A DNA stretch of 64,000 nucleotides from Alteribacillus sp041949975 (GTDB lineage: Bacteria; Bacillota; Bacilli; Bacillales; Marinococcaceae). Made by a program: the position numbers and the translations under genes. The notes under the pieces are model-generated. The model was not told where the DNA came from, made no database searches, and worked only from the letters and a program-made list of their open reading frames with translations. Positions within the stretch are counted from its first letter, which is position 1. Each line of letters starts with the position of its first letter. Location: assembly GCF_041949975.1 (NCBI RefSeq), contig NZ_JBHFQG010000018.1:1-64000 (forward strand). Reading direction: 5' to 3'. Below, piece after piece: positions 1-9,271 of the stretch.

Positions 1-197
1 CAGATTTATATATTGCAGCAGGGATTTCTGGAGCGATTCAGCACCTTGCCGGAATGTCGAATTCGAAAGTGATTGTGGCGATCAACAAAGGCCCGGAAGC
101 TCCGATCTTTGAAGTAGCGGATTATGGCATCGTCGGTGATCTCTTTGAAGTTATTCCTAAACTGACAGAAGAACTAAAAGAAGCAGTCTCGGCATAA
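1..197 (+). CDS. etfA: Electron transfer flavoprotein alpha subunit, C-terminal fragment
   Basis: This is the last 64 codons of a gene that begins before the window. The tail reads through the FAD-binding signature of EtfA: an SGAIQH segment, then a stretch matching the VAINKGPEAPIF block, and an ADYGIVGD ending. EtfA with EtfB carries electrons from acyl-CoA dehydrogenases to the respiratory chain. An acyl-CoA dehydrogenase starts 47 bases downstream in the same direction, so the flavoprotein and a dehydrogenase that may feed it are probably co-transcribed. Only the 3' end is visible, so nothing can be said about the N-terminal domain. Confidence 0.9.
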   Translation, partial: DLYIAAGISGAIQHLAGMSNSKVIVAINKGPEAPIFEVADYGIVGDLFEVIPKLTEELKEAVSA

Positions 198-244
198 TAG
201 AAGGCTTACTTTTTTTGAATTAAACAAGTATAGGAGGAATTATA

Positions 245-1405
245 ATGACAGTAAGTACAGAACAAGAATTGGATTTAATCCGGAGCAGTGTACGTTCGCT
301 TTGTGAAAAGTTTCCGGAAAGTTATTGGAAAGAGACGGATGAACAAAAAGAATATCCAGAAGCTTTCATAAAAGCTTTAACCGACGAAGGATGGCTGTCT
401 GTTTTAATTCCAGAAGAATATGGCGGCGCAGGACTTGGAATGAAAGAAGCTGGAGCGATTTTAGAAGAAATCAATCGTTCAGGAGGAAACGCAGGAGCAG
501 GACACGCCCAAATGTATACCATGGGTGCAGTGCTTCGGCACGGAAGTGAAGAACAAAAGCAGCGCTTTCTGCCAAAAATAGCAAATGGAGATCTGCGTTT
601 GCAAGCTTTCGGGATCACCGAGCCAACAGCTGGTAGTGATACAACAAGTATTACCACTACAGCAGAGCTAAAAGGGGATCGCTACATCGTTAACGGCCAG
701 AAAATATGGACTTCTCGTGCAGAATATTCTGACCTTATGCTATTGCTTGCAAGAACCACCCCAAAAGACCAGGTAAAGAAAAAAACAGACGGACTAAGCT
801 TGTTTATTTTAGATATGAAAGATCAAAAAGATAACATCTCCATTCGTCCAATAGATACGATGATTAACCACGCCACTACAGAAGTGTTTTTTGAAAATGC
901 CGAAATTCCAGTTGAAAACTTAATAGGCGAAGAGGGAAAAGGGTTTAAGTATGTATTGAGCGGAATGAATGCAGAAAGAATACTCATAGCTTCTGAAAGC
1001 GTTGGAGACGGTTTGTATTTTGTGGATAGATCCGTCCAGTATGCGAATGAGCGAGTAGTCTTCAACCGTCCAATCGGGCAGAACCAAGGGGTTCAATTTC
1101 CAATTGCAGAAGGATACATGGACATTGAGGCTGCAAAATTGATGCGTGATAAAGCTGCAGACTTGTTTGATGCAGGCGAAAATTGTGGAGCAGAAGCAAA
1201 TATGGCTAAATATCTAGCTTCCGAAGCTACTTGGAAGGCGGCGAATGCCGCAATGGATACTTACGGAGGATACGGGTTTGCGACAGAATATAATATTGAA
1301 AGAAAATTTAGAGAAGCCCGCTTGTTCATCGTTGCTCCTATTACAAACAACTTGGTTGTCAGCTACGTTGGCCAGCATATACTCGGTTTGCCTCGTTCCT
1401 TTTAG
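245..1405 (+). CDS. Acyl-CoA dehydrogenase family flavoprotein
   Basis: A 386-residue acyl-CoA dehydrogenase with the usual three-part fold. The FAD/substrate signature FGITEPTAGSD lies near residues 122-132, followed by the beta domain (IWTSRAEYSD, about 154-163) and the C-terminal helical domain (GGYGFATEYNIERKFRE). The usual catalytic Glu of the C-terminal YEGT motif is absent; that position reads LFIVAPIT. A Glu at about 244 in GMNAERI sits where isovaleryl-CoA and long-chain dehydrogenases keep their base, so the enzyme is probably active. AGGAGG lies 6 bases before the ATG. It follows etfA and precedes two MmgE/PrpD genes. The substrate is unknown; a CoA ester of a short branched or dicarboxylic acid is a guess from context. 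Confidence 0.88.
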   Translation: MTVSTEQELDLIRSSVRSLCEKFPESYWKETDEQKEYPEAFIKALTDEGWLSVLIPEEYGGAGLGMKEAGAILEEINRSGGNAGAGHAQMYTMGAVLRHGSEEQKQRFLPKIANGDLRLQAFGITEPTAGSDTTSITTTAELKGDRYIVNGQKIWTSRAEYSDLMLLLARTTPKDQVKKKTDGLSLFILDMKDQKDNISIRPIDTMINHATTEVFFENAEIPVENLIGEEGKGFKYVLSGMNAERILIASESVGDGLYFVDRSVQYANERVVFNRPIGQNQGVQFPIAEGYMDIEAAKLMRDKAADLFDAGENCGAEANMAKYLASEATWKAANAAMDTYGGYGFATEYNIERKFREARLFIVAPITNNLVVSYVGQHILGLPRSF

Positions 1406-1486
1406 AAAAGTCGTTAGGTCCTTGTATTTCCACAGGGGCCTTTATGTTTCTTAAACAAAAAAGTGAAGAAGAGGAGACACAGTAAA

Positions 1487-2827
1487 ATGGTGACCGAACA
1501 ATTAGTAGAAAACATATTAAACACGGCATACGAAGATATACCTGATCGTGTGAAGGAGCATGCCAAAAAAAGCATGTTAAATTGGCTAGGTGTAACAATC
1601 GGTGCCATAGAGCACGAGTCCATTGATATTTTAGTTAGTCTAGCAGATGAACTAGAATCAGCATCCCAAAATACGATTTTAGGCCGGAATCAAAAGGTTG
1701 ACTTATTGTCCGCCGTTTTAATTAATGGTACGGCTTCCCACATTTTTGATTTTGATGATACACATTTAGATACCATACACCATCCGAGCGGTCCGGTCGG
1801 CCCTGTGGTGTTTGCTCTAGGTGAGAAATACGACCTTTCTCCAAAAGAACTAATACGTGCATTTGTACTTGGCTGTGAAGTAGAACTTCGAATAAGTAAT
1901 GCTGTGTACCCCTCTCATTACCGTCAAGGCTATCACATAACTGCAACCGCCGGAGTATTTGGAGCAGCTGCTGCAGCGGGAATTCTTTTAGGTTTTAATG
2001 AAGAGAAAATGGCGATGGCTCTTGGATTAGCTGGTACTCAAGCATTTGGTCTCCGAGAAACGTTCGGTACGATGACGAAACCTTTGCATCCAGGAAAAGC
2101 GGCTCAAAACGGGCTGTTAGCATCCCTTTTAGTTAATAGAGGATTTACAAGTTCAACACAAATTCTTGATGCAAAACGTGGTTTTCTTAATGTTTACAGC
2201 CAATCATCTCAAAAGGAAAAAGTAAACGACAGCTGGGGACAGGTTTGGGAAATAGAAAAAAATGCTTTTAAACCTTATGCGTGTGGCATTGTTCTTCATC
2301 CGTCGATTGATGCCTGCATTCAGCTAAGCGAGTTTGCTGCTCCGGATGAAGTGAAAGAAATTCGTTTAAAGGTTCATCCATATGTATTGGAATTAACAGG
2401 AAAAGAAACCCCGGGAACAAGCTTGGAAGGCAAGTTTAGTATTTACCATACGGCAGCAATAGCATTTTTAGAAAAAGATGCATCAGAAAATCAGTATCAA
2501 GAAAATAAAGTGAACAATAATGAGACTGTAACCTTTAGAAAAAAAATCAAACCTTACGTTACTGAAGAAATGAATAAAGATAAAGTGGAAGCAACTCTTA
2601 CAAAACATAACGGGGAAACCATCAGAGTATTTATAGAGCATGCTACAGGAAGTTTAGAGAACCCGATGACAGAAAAAATGCTTGTACGAAAATTTAGGAA
2701 AGTATGCCAGAAAAAATTGTCAGCTTCACAAATAAATCAAGTTGTTGATCAGTTGTTAAATCTTGAAAGAATAGATTCAATCAATCAAACATTGCACGTC
2801 ATTAATGAAGACAACCACGTGAAATAA
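1487..2827 (+). CDS. MmgE/PrpD family protein, first copy
   Basis: A 446-residue member of the MmgE/PrpD superfamily, which includes 2-methylcitrate dehydratase, cis-aconitate decarboxylase and iminodisuccinate epimerase. Family marks are an early DWLG-like LNWLG segment, GTASHIFDFDDTH near residue 80, and MTKPLHPGKAAQNG near residue 200. The ATG at 1487 is chosen because GAGGAG lies about 10 bases upstream; an in-frame GTG at 1463 lacks a good site. A paralogue follows after 17 bases. The pair could form a hetero-oligomer or act on two related acids. Which reaction is catalysed cannot be told from sequence; 2-methylcitrate dehydratase is unsupported because no prpB or prpC is nearby. Confidence 0.88.
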   Translation: MVTEQLVENILNTAYEDIPDRVKEHAKKSMLNWLGVTIGAIEHESIDILVSLADELESASQNTILGRNQKVDLLSAVLINGTASHIFDFDDTHLDTIHHPSGPVGPVVFALGEKYDLSPKELIRAFVLGCEVELRISNAVYPSHYRQGYHITATAGVFGAAAAAGILLGFNEEKMAMALGLAGTQAFGLRETFGTMTKPLHPGKAAQNGLLASLLVNRGFTSSTQILDAKRGFLNVYSQSSQKEKVNDSWGQVWEIEKNAFKPYACGIVLHPSIDACIQLSEFAAPDEVKEIRLKVHPYVLELTGKETPGTSLEGKFSIYHTAAIAFLEKDASENQYQENKVNNNETVTFRKKIKPYVTEEMNKDKVEATLTKHNGETIRVFIEHATGSLENPMTEKMLVRKFRKVCQKKLSASQINQVVDQLLNLERIDSINQTLHVINEDNHVK

Positions 2828-2844
2828 AGATAGGAGGAGAAGAG

Positions 2845-4203
2845 ATGAGTTTAAGCCAAGCATTAGCTCGTTATGTTCGGAACACAAATTATGAGGATTT
2901 ACCTGAAGATGTTGTAAGCTTCACCAAGCTTTGTATATTAGATTACTTTGGCTCCGCTTTTGCCGGTGCTAATAAGCCGCCAATACAAAAGATTGATGAG
3001 TTCGTAAAGGAAATGGGCGGAGAGCAGCAAGCAACAGCCGTAACTGGCGGAAAAACGTCTGTAATGAATGCAGCGTTAATAAACGGTGCAGCAAGTCATA
3101 TTGTCGAATTAGATGATATTCATAAGGCCTCGATTATTCATGCGGCAACTGTAGTTGTACCGGCAGCATTGTCTATGGCCGAATGGAAAAAAAGAAGCGG
3201 TAAAGATTTCATTGCAGCCGTTGCGATAGGTTATGAAGTAGCTTATCGAATTGGCGAAGCTGTCACCCCTTCTCATTATTACTATTGGCACAATACAGCA
3301 ACTTGCGGTACGTTTGGAGCAGCAGCCGCTGCGGCTAAATTATTAGATTTAAAGGAAGAACAAATCATTCATGCTATCGGGAGTGCCGGCACCCAAGCAG
3401 CAGGGTTATGGGAATTTATTGAAGATGGAGCTATGACCAAACAGATGCATCCAGGAAAGGCAGCTATGAATGGTGTGATTAGCGCCGTTTTGGCAAAGAA
3501 AGGCTTTACCGGTGCTCAAAAGATTTTAGAAGGAAACCGCGGCTTTTTTAGAGCAATGAGTGAGCAATACGATGAATCTAAAATTACCGACCGTCTAGGA
3601 GAAGAATTCAAAATTGTCGAAAATTCATTTAAAATTCATGCTTCTTGCCGTCATACTCACCATGCCATGGATTTAATGATCGATTTAGCCAAAGAAAATC
3701 CAACTTTTTTGCAAGAAGTGGAAAGAATAACAGTGAAAACGTATCAAGTAGCATTAGATATTACAGACAATAACAACCCGGCAACTCAATATGCATCAAA
3801 ATTCAGCTTGCAATTCTGCACAGCGTTAGCTCTCATTAAGAAACAGGGAGGATTGGGTGATTTTAATGAGGAAAGCCTTTGGGATGATAGGATAAGAGAA
3901 CTGATGACAAAAGTAGAGGTAAAAGTGGATCCAGAGATTGATGCTCGGTACCCGAATAAATGGGGGGCTAAAGTAGAATTGGAGTTAAATAACGGAGAAA
4001 AAATAATAAAAGAAACCGATTTTCCAAAGGGAGACCCAGAAAACCCGGTGACCTCTAATGAAATACTTGATAAATTTTCGTTGCTTGCCAAAAATTTGCC
4101 AGAGGATAGCAAGAAAAGAATTGCTGATAGAGTGTTAAAACTAGAAAGCTTGGAAAGTGTTACGAAGATATTAGAACCCAAAGAAAAAATCTTTAATAGA
4201 TAA
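2845..4203 (+). CDS. MmgE/PrpD family protein, second copy
   Basis: A 452-residue paralogue of the preceding gene, recognised by GAASHIVELDDIHKAS (about residues 82-97), the Ala-rich FGAAAAAAKLL helix and MTKQMHPGKAAMNG near residue 197. It is diverged enough from its neighbour that a recent duplication is unlikely. AGGAGG sits 9 bases before the ATG. The two genes are close enough to be translated from one message with the acyl-CoA dehydrogenase and the fumarase-type subunits. The presumed substrate is a tricarboxylic or hydroxy-dicarboxylic acid, from family knowledge only. Confidence 0.88.
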   Translation: MSLSQALARYVRNTNYEDLPEDVVSFTKLCILDYFGSAFAGANKPPIQKIDEFVKEMGGEQQATAVTGGKTSVMNAALINGAASHIVELDDIHKASIIHAATVVVPAALSMAEWKKRSGKDFIAAVAIGYEVAYRIGEAVTPSHYYYWHNTATCGTFGAAAAAAKLLDLKEEQIIHAIGSAGTQAAGLWEFIEDGAMTKQMHPGKAAMNGVISAVLAKKGFTGAQKILEGNRGFFRAMSEQYDESKITDRLGEEFKIVENSFKIHASCRHTHHAMDLMIDLAKENPTFLQEVERITVKTYQVALDITDNNNPATQYASKFSLQFCTALALIKKQGGLGDFNEESLWDDRIRELMTKVEVKVDPEIDARYPNKWGAKVELELNNGEKIIKETDFPKGDPENPVTSNEILDKFSLLAKNLPEDSKKRIADRVLKLESLESVTKILEPKEKIFNR

Positions 4204-4244
4204 TAAGGAGATTTCTAGAAGTTTCAGCTTAGAGGAGGAAATCA

Positions 4245-4727
4245 ATGATCAACGCTAGTGAAAGTGACGTCAGGTCTACTAAAATCAATGACATCGAGAC
4301 AAAATTGAAAATGCTTTCAAATGAGGAGCTTTCTCATATTGAGCACGTCATGGCTGCTCTTGAGCATTCTAGGAAAATTTTTAGGGAAAATTTTTAGGGA
4401 TCCGCAAAGTAAATGATGAGAAATTTGTTATGGACCTCGGTCTGCAAAATAAAAATATTTATGGGGTTGCTCAAGGTGGAGCAATATACACACTTGCTGA
4501 TGTAGCCATTGGTTTTAAAATATTTAGTGAACTAAAAGAGCACCAAAAAGTATTTACCCTGGAATTAAAGACGAATTTTATTAAAAAAGGGAAAGGAAAC
4601 CAATTAATTGCAGAACCACGTTTTATTCATTGGGGAAACACAAACAGTGGTCTCTGAATGAACGATTACAGATGAAGATAATAACACGGTGGCACAGGAT
4701 CTAGGGACTTTTTATATTAAACGTTAG
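4245..4727 (+). pseudogene. Broken PaaI-type hotdog thioesterase
   Basis: The reading frame of a PaaI-like acyl-CoA thioesterase can be followed in three pieces. A start with a strong GAGGAGG site opens at 4245 and ends at a TAG near 4396. The core (FLGIRKVNDEKFV, then NIYGVAQGGAIYTLADVA) continues in another frame from about 4387 to 4657. The end (TITDEDNNTVAQDLGTFYIKR) is in a third frame to 4727 and is also cut by an in-frame TGA at 4655. A 13-base imperfect tandem repeat (4371-4382 and 4383-4395) lies at the first break. The gene sits inside the catabolic cluster, so loss of this thioesterase fits general decay there. Confidence 0.82.
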
Positions 4728-4742
4728 TAAGGGGGAGGAGAA

Positions 4743-5585
4743 ATGAGGGACATTCACTATAACGACATCGTTCGTAAAGTAAAAGAGATGTGCATAGAAG
4801 CGAATTATAATTTAGGGGAAGATGTGGTCAATGCGTTTAACAATGCCTTGAGAGAAGAAAAATCTGAAACAGGAAAAGACGTCTTAAATCAATTAATTGA
4901 AAACGCTGACATTGCGACAAAAGAGCGGGTGCCTATGTGTCAAGATACTGGAACTGCAGTTTTTATCGTAGAACTTGGCCAGGACTGCCATATAACCGGG
5001 GGCAGCCTGTATGATGCTATTAACGAAGGGGTTCGCCAAGGATATGGTAAAGGATATTTAAGGAACTCTATCGTCCATGACCCGCTTAATCGAACAAATA
5101 CGGGTGACAACACACCTGGTATTGTCCACATGGAAGTCGTGGAGGGCGACCAGATTAAAGTCCACATGACAGCAAAAGGCGGCGGGGCTGAAAACATGAG
5201 TGACCTCAAAATGTTAAAGCCTTCTGATGGAATCCAAGGGGTAAAAGAATACATCCTTACTATTGTGAAAACAGCTGGGCCGAATGCCTGCCCTCCGCTA
5301 GTTGTGGGTGTAGGGATTGGCGGTAATTTTGAGCGCTGTGCTTACTTAGCGAAAAAATCCCTTTTTCGTCCTATCGGTGAACGGCATTCTGACCCCGCTG
5401 TTGCGGAGCTCGAAGAAGAATTAATGGCTGAGATTAATAGACTTGGCATTGGTCCTCAGGGGATGGGAGGAAGTACAACAGCCCTTGATGTGAAAATAGA
5501 AGCAGAAGCATGCCACATTGCGGCTCTCCCGGTAGCGGTGAATTTAAACTGCCACGCAAGCAGACATCAAGAAGCCATTTTGTAA
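4743..5585 (+). CDS. Class I fumarase / L-tartrate dehydratase, alpha subunit
   Basis: A 280-residue catalytic subunit of an iron-sulfur hydro-lyase. Three cysteines fit the 4Fe-4S ligands: Cys66 in MCQDTGT, Cys183 in PNACPP and Cys270 in NCHASRH. Its length fits the two-subunit forms (TtdA, alpha-type fumarase) rather than the fused FumA. GGGGGAGGAG precedes the ATG. The beta subunit follows 35 bases later. Known substrates in the family are fumarate/malate, L-tartrate and mesaconate. The nearby D-tartrate-dehydratase-like gene makes tartrate or a related hydroxy-diacid a reasonable guess, but sequence alone cannot separate these. Confidence 0.87.
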   Translation: MRDIHYNDIVRKVKEMCIEANYNLGEDVVNAFNNALREEKSETGKDVLNQLIENADIATKERVPMCQDTGTAVFIVELGQDCHITGGSLYDAINEGVRQGYGKGYLRNSIVHDPLNRTNTGDNTPGIVHMEVVEGDQIKVHMTAKGGGAENMSDLKMLKPSDGIQGVKEYILTIVKTAGPNACPPLVVGVGIGGNFERCAYLAKKSLFRPIGERHSDPAVAELEEELMAEINRLGIGPQGMGGSTTALDVKIEAEACHIAALPVAVNLNCHASRHQEAIL

Positions 5586-5620
5586 GCCCAAGTATTTCTA
5601 ACAAGAGGAGAAGAATACCT

Positions 5621-6172
5621 ATGCAAAAATCAATACGAATTCCATTTGGAAATGAAGAAGCTCTCTTTTTACGTGCAGGTGATCGAGTCTTACTAACGGG
5701 TACCGTATATACAGCAAGAGACGCTGCCCACAAACGAATGATCGAACAGCTAGAAAGAGGAGAGTCGTTACCATTTGATGTGTCGGAGCAAGTCATTTAT
5801 TACGTTGGCCCCACTCCGGCAAAACTCGGCCGGGTTATTGGGTCGGCCGGTCCTACAACAAGCAGCAGAATGGACAAATACACTCCAAAACTGCTGGAAA
5901 TGGGGCTAAAAGGAATGATTGGCAAGGGATACCGCAGTGAAGAAGTAAAGAAAGCTATTGTTAATCAGCAAGCTGTGTACTTTGGGGCCGTGGGAGGATC
6001 TGCGGCTCTAATTTCCCGATCTATCAAATCAGTTGAAATGGTTGCGTATGAAGATTTAGGAACAGAAGCTATCCGTCAATTAGAAATTGAAAACTTTCCG
6101 GCCGTTGTCATTAATGATGCCTTCGGTGGCGATTTATATCAAGAAGGAGTGGAGAAATACAGGCAGACATGA
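5621..6172 (+). CDS. Class I fumarase / L-tartrate dehydratase, beta subunit
   Basis: A 183-residue swivelling-domain subunit that pairs with the preceding alpha subunit. Family marks are TGTVYTARDAAHKRM near residues 29-43, YVGPTPAK and the SAGPTTSSRMDKYTP block near residue 80, and KGMIGKG. The ATG at 5621 has AGAGGAG about 10 bases upstream; longer in-frame starts lie inside the alpha gene and are rejected. Length is close to TtdB-type subunits (about 200). The MFS carrier follows 26 bases downstream. Confidence 0.87.
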   Translation: MQKSIRIPFGNEEALFLRAGDRVLLTGTVYTARDAAHKRMIEQLERGESLPFDVSEQVIYYVGPTPAKLGRVIGSAGPTTSSRMDKYTPKLLEMGLKGMIGKGYRSEEVKKAIVNQQAVYFGAVGGSAALISRSIKSVEMVAYEDLGTEAIRQLEIENFPAVVINDAFGGDLYQEGVEKYRQT

Positions 6173-6198
6173 CTTATGGATAGGATTGGAAGTGAGAT

Positions 6199-7437
6199 AT
6201 GGAAAAAGAAATACATCCATATAAAAGTCACCAGCCAGAATTTTGGAAAATAACAATTGGATTAGCACTTGCTTCATTTATAAACTTTGCTAATTTGTAT
6301 GTGGTGCAGCCCTTGCTGCCGATATATGCAAGAGAATTTAGTGTTTCACCAGCAGTCTCCAGTTTAACTCTTTCCCTAACAACTCTTTCCCTTGTCAGCG
6401 GCCTGCTGGTGTTTGGCTTTCTTTCTGATCGAATCGGCAGGGTGAAGCTTATTCATTTAACGCTGTGCCTGTCTGTGCTCCCTCTTTTTGCCATACCCTT
6501 ATATGACGCTTTTTGGTGGCTCACCAGCTGGCGTTTTATTACAGGATTTGTTCTTGCGGGGCTTCCAGCAGTCGCGGTTGCCTATATTAATGAAGAGGTT
6601 TCCATAGAGAGCCGGGGATTAGCTGTATGTTTATATATTGCGAGTAATGCATTTGGAGGAATGGGTGGACGGTTTATCGGTGGATATTTCGCTGATCATT
6701 TCAGCTGGCAGACTGGTTTTTATTATCTCGCTGTATTGGGTTTAAACACATGTTTTTTCTGTTTTTATTTAATCCCAGCGTCCCGATTTTTTCATCGTTA
6801 TCCTCGGTCTTTTTTACAAGATGTATTTGGGATGGCTGTTCATCTTAAAAACCCCTTATTACTATTTGCTTTTCTCTTTGGCATGCTGCTGCAGACAGGG
6901 TTTACCGGTATTTGGACGTATGCACCGTTTTATTTAGAGCAGGACCCTTTTCAATTATCGATTCGTGTCATTTCTCTTATTTATTTTACTTATTTATTAG
7001 GAGTAGCAGGTTCTCCTGTAGCTGGACGACTCTCTGATAGTTTTGGAGTCCTTCGCGTGATGGCCGTCGGACTTTTTATTATGATAATAGGAAATTTACT
7101 TACAACTATAATAAATGTTGGAATAGTAGTTATAGGGCTATCCATTATCTGTATGGGCTTCTTTATTGCGCATTCGATGGCATCTACGTGGGTTGGAAGC
7201 ACGGCAAAGCATCACAGGAGCGGGGCAACCAGTTTATATCTTGTCATTTATTACATTGGTGCAGCTACTGGAGGAACAGCAATTGGAACTGTCTGGTCAG
7301 GCTTTGGCTGGATTGGTGTGATTACAGTTAGTACCATTCTTCCTATTGTTTCAGGGATTACCTTTTTTTGTGTGGTACGAAACACTGTTAATCATCAACT
7401 CATTCATATGGAGAGCAAAAAGAAGATAGAGCATTAA
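6199..7437 (+). CDS. MFS transporter of the YnfM-like type
   Basis: A 412-residue major facilitator with about 12 membrane segments. It has the loop 2-3 signature FLSDRIGRVKL (about residues 75-85) and AGRLSDSFGV in the second half. It closely resembles the MFS protein at 14713 in the first-segment NFANLYVVQPLLP motif and in the VAYINEE and NAFGGMGGR blocks. It directly follows the dehydratase subunits and is likely the carrier for the acid degraded by the cluster, or an exporter; direction and substrate are inference. GGAAGTGAG precedes the ATG. Confidence 0.85.
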   Translation: MEKEIHPYKSHQPEFWKITIGLALASFINFANLYVVQPLLPIYAREFSVSPAVSSLTLSLTTLSLVSGLLVFGFLSDRIGRVKLIHLTLCLSVLPLFAIPLYDAFWWLTSWRFITGFVLAGLPAVAVAYINEEVSIESRGLAVCLYIASNAFGGMGGRFIGGYFADHFSWQTGFYYLAVLGLNTCFFCFYLIPASRFFHRYPRSFLQDVFGMAVHLKNPLLLFAFLFGMLLQTGFTGIWTYAPFYLEQDPFQLSIRVISLIYFTYLLGVAGSPVAGRLSDSFGVLRVMAVGLFIMIIGNLLTTIINVGIVVIGLSIICMGFFIAHSMASTWVGSTAKHHRSGATSLYLVIYYIGAATGGTAIGTVWSGFGWIGVITVSTILPIVSGITFFCVVRNTVNHQLIHMESKKKIEH

Positions 7438-7507
7438 TGAAGGGGAAGGTCTCTTTTGAGGTTTTCGCCTTAGGATCAAAAGAGGAGCAGGGAGAAGAAT
7501 AACCGAC

Positions 7508-7544
7508 ATAGGACCAGCATCTTTTTTGGGGATGCTGGTCCTAT
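7508..7544. other. Perfect 14-bp inverted repeat after the MFS gene
   Basis: Two arms of 14 bases (7508-7521 and 7531-7544) pair perfectly around a 9-base loop rich in T. There is no run of T after either arm, so it is not a standard intrinsic terminator. It lies between the MFS gene and the decayed sigma-54 activator. It may be a transcript-end hairpin or the end of a deleted element. Confidence 0.6.
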
Positions 7545-7619
7545 GATTAGGAGGAAGGGATTCATTTATTTTGCTACAGTCACCACTCTGTTGTTCCCAA
7601 TTTTCTCTGTATCGAATTT

Positions 7620-8168
7620 ATAGCGATACCAGCTGATTTATTAGAATCAGAATTATTTGGCTATGTTAAAGGAGCTTTTACAGGAGCGAATGTAAAAGGA
7701 AAAGCCGGGTTATTTGAAATTGCCGATAAAGGTACATTGTTTTTAGACGAAATTGCAGAACTGCCTTTGGCATTACAAGTTAAGTTATTAAGAGTATTAC
7801 AGGATTTTGAAGTTACTAGACTAGGTAGCATTGAAAGTTTGGAGCATTATTCGTGGCCCGGAAATATCAGAGAACTACAAAATTTAATCGAACGACTATT
7901 TGTTACTGTTCAAGAAACAACGATAAGATGCGAACATCTTCCTTCCGATGTATTTTAAAAAAATAAAGCTTTTAATATGAAAAAGAAACAGTCTTTAAAG
8001 AGCCGGGTTGAAGCAGTCGAAAAACAACTTATCTTAGATGCGTTAAAAAAATCTCTTACCATGTCCGAGGCAGCTAAAGAGCTGAAGGTCAATGCTTCTA
8101 CTCTATCTAGAGAATGCCAGAAGTACAAAATAACCGTCCGGAAGACAGTAAACCTTTACGAAAAATAG
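7620..8168 (+). pseudogene. Remnant of a sigma-54-dependent activator
   Basis: Parts of an AAA+ enhancer-binding protein are readable: ADLLESELFGYVKGAFTGAN (with the GAFTGA loop that contacts sigma-54), the Walker B-like GTLFLDEIAELP, then WPGNIRELQN and a Fis-type helix-turn-helix (SEAAKELKVNASTLSR). The sensory N-terminus and Walker A are missing. About 100 residues between GSIES and the WPGN block are deleted without a frame change. A TAA at 7956-7958 interrupts the frame before the DNA-binding domain. Its place suggests it once controlled the surrounding catabolic genes. Confidence 0.85.
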
Positions 8169-8303
8169 CATGAGCAACGCCAGCCTTGTGTTCCACCGCA
8201 ACAAATAAAAGAAGACGCTTTCAAAATACATAGATTTTTTGTCTTGAATAATGTATACTGGATACAACAAGAATTTCATTAGATCGTTAATAGAGGTGAG
8301 GCT

Positions 8304-9218
8304 ATGAAACTAGGAATTATCGGTGTGGGAAACATGGGAGGAAGAATAGCAAAAAAGTTTCTTGAACATGGTGTACAGGTTGGAGTTTATGATCTTAACC
8401 AAGAAGCATTAAGAGAATTAAATGCTGCAGGGGCAAGTGTAGCAGAGAATCCTGCTCAGCTTGCTAGAGAATATCAATATATTATTACCATTCTTCCTAA
8501 TGCAGAAATCGTGAAGAAAACAGTATTAGGAGAAAACGGGGTAGTAGAGGGGTTCACAGAAAAAAACATGTTAATTGAAATGACTTCATCCATTCCCACT
8601 GTTACTAAAGAATTGGCAGTGACATTAGAGGGCAAAGGTCATCGTATGGTTGATGCTCCAGTAAGCGGCGGAATAAAAAAAGCCGGTGATGGCACTTTAA
8701 CCATTATGGTTGGAGGAAAAGAAGAGGACTTTACAGAAATTAACCCCTTATTAAACTATATTGGGCAAAATATTGTCCATGTAGGTGAAATTGGAGCAGG
8801 ACACACAATTAAAGCGTTGAATAATTTGGTATCAGCTACTACTTTAGCTGTTACTGGGGAAGCCATATCGCTTGGTGTAAAGCTTGGTTTAGATCCAAAT
8901 AAGATGCTTGATGTCATAAATTCCAGCACAGGAAGAAGCCATTCAAGCGATTTTAAATTCCCAAATCAAATTCTACCGCGAAAATTTGAAGGCGGTTTTA
9001 CGCTTGACTTAATGGTGAAAGACTTAACGATTGCACTCGGAATGGCAGACGAAAAAAGAACGCCAATGTTTATTTCTAGTGCAGCCTATCAGCTTTGGAA
9101 ATATGCTTGGGCTAATGGTCAAGGAGAATTAGACCATACCACTATTGTTAAATTTATTGAAGAAATGGCTCAAGTAGAGATCAAAGGTGATAAAAACTAC
9201 GTCGCACAAAATGAATAG
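8304..9218 (+). CDS. NAD(P)-dependent 3-hydroxyisobutyrate dehydrogenase family protein
   Basis: A 304-residue beta-hydroxyacid dehydrogenase. It has the N-terminal dinucleotide fold GVGNMGGRIAKKF (residues 6-18), the substrate segment DAPVSGGIKKAGDGTL near 118-133, and the catalytic Lys in the ALNNLVSATT helix near 172. The family includes 3-hydroxyisobutyrate dehydrogenase, tartronate semialdehyde reductase and related enzymes. GAGGTGAGG lies just before the ATG. Beside dehydratases for hydroxy-diacids, a reductase of a semialdehyde product is plausible, but the substrate is not determined. Confidence 0.88.
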   Translation: MKLGIIGVGNMGGRIAKKFLEHGVQVGVYDLNQEALRELNAAGASVAENPAQLAREYQYIITILPNAEIVKKTVLGENGVVEGFTEKNMLIEMTSSIPTVTKELAVTLEGKGHRMVDAPVSGGIKKAGDGTLTIMVGGKEEDFTEINPLLNYIGQNIVHVGEIGAGHTIKALNNLVSATTLAVTGEAISLGVKLGLDPNKMLDVINSSTGRSHSSDFKFPNQILPRKFEGGFTLDLMVKDLTIALGMADEKRTPMFISSAAYQLWKYAWANGQGELDHTTIVKFIEEMAQVEIKGDKNYVAQNE

Positions 9219-9271
9219 CTCATTGATTAAGTTAAAATAACTGAAAATTTTTAATAAAGGGGAGAAGAGGG

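Noticed and set aside
1487..4203. Methylcitrate cycle from the two MmgE/PrpD genes
   Set aside because: No prpB or prpC homologue is nearby, and MmgE/PrpD proteins have several other known activities.
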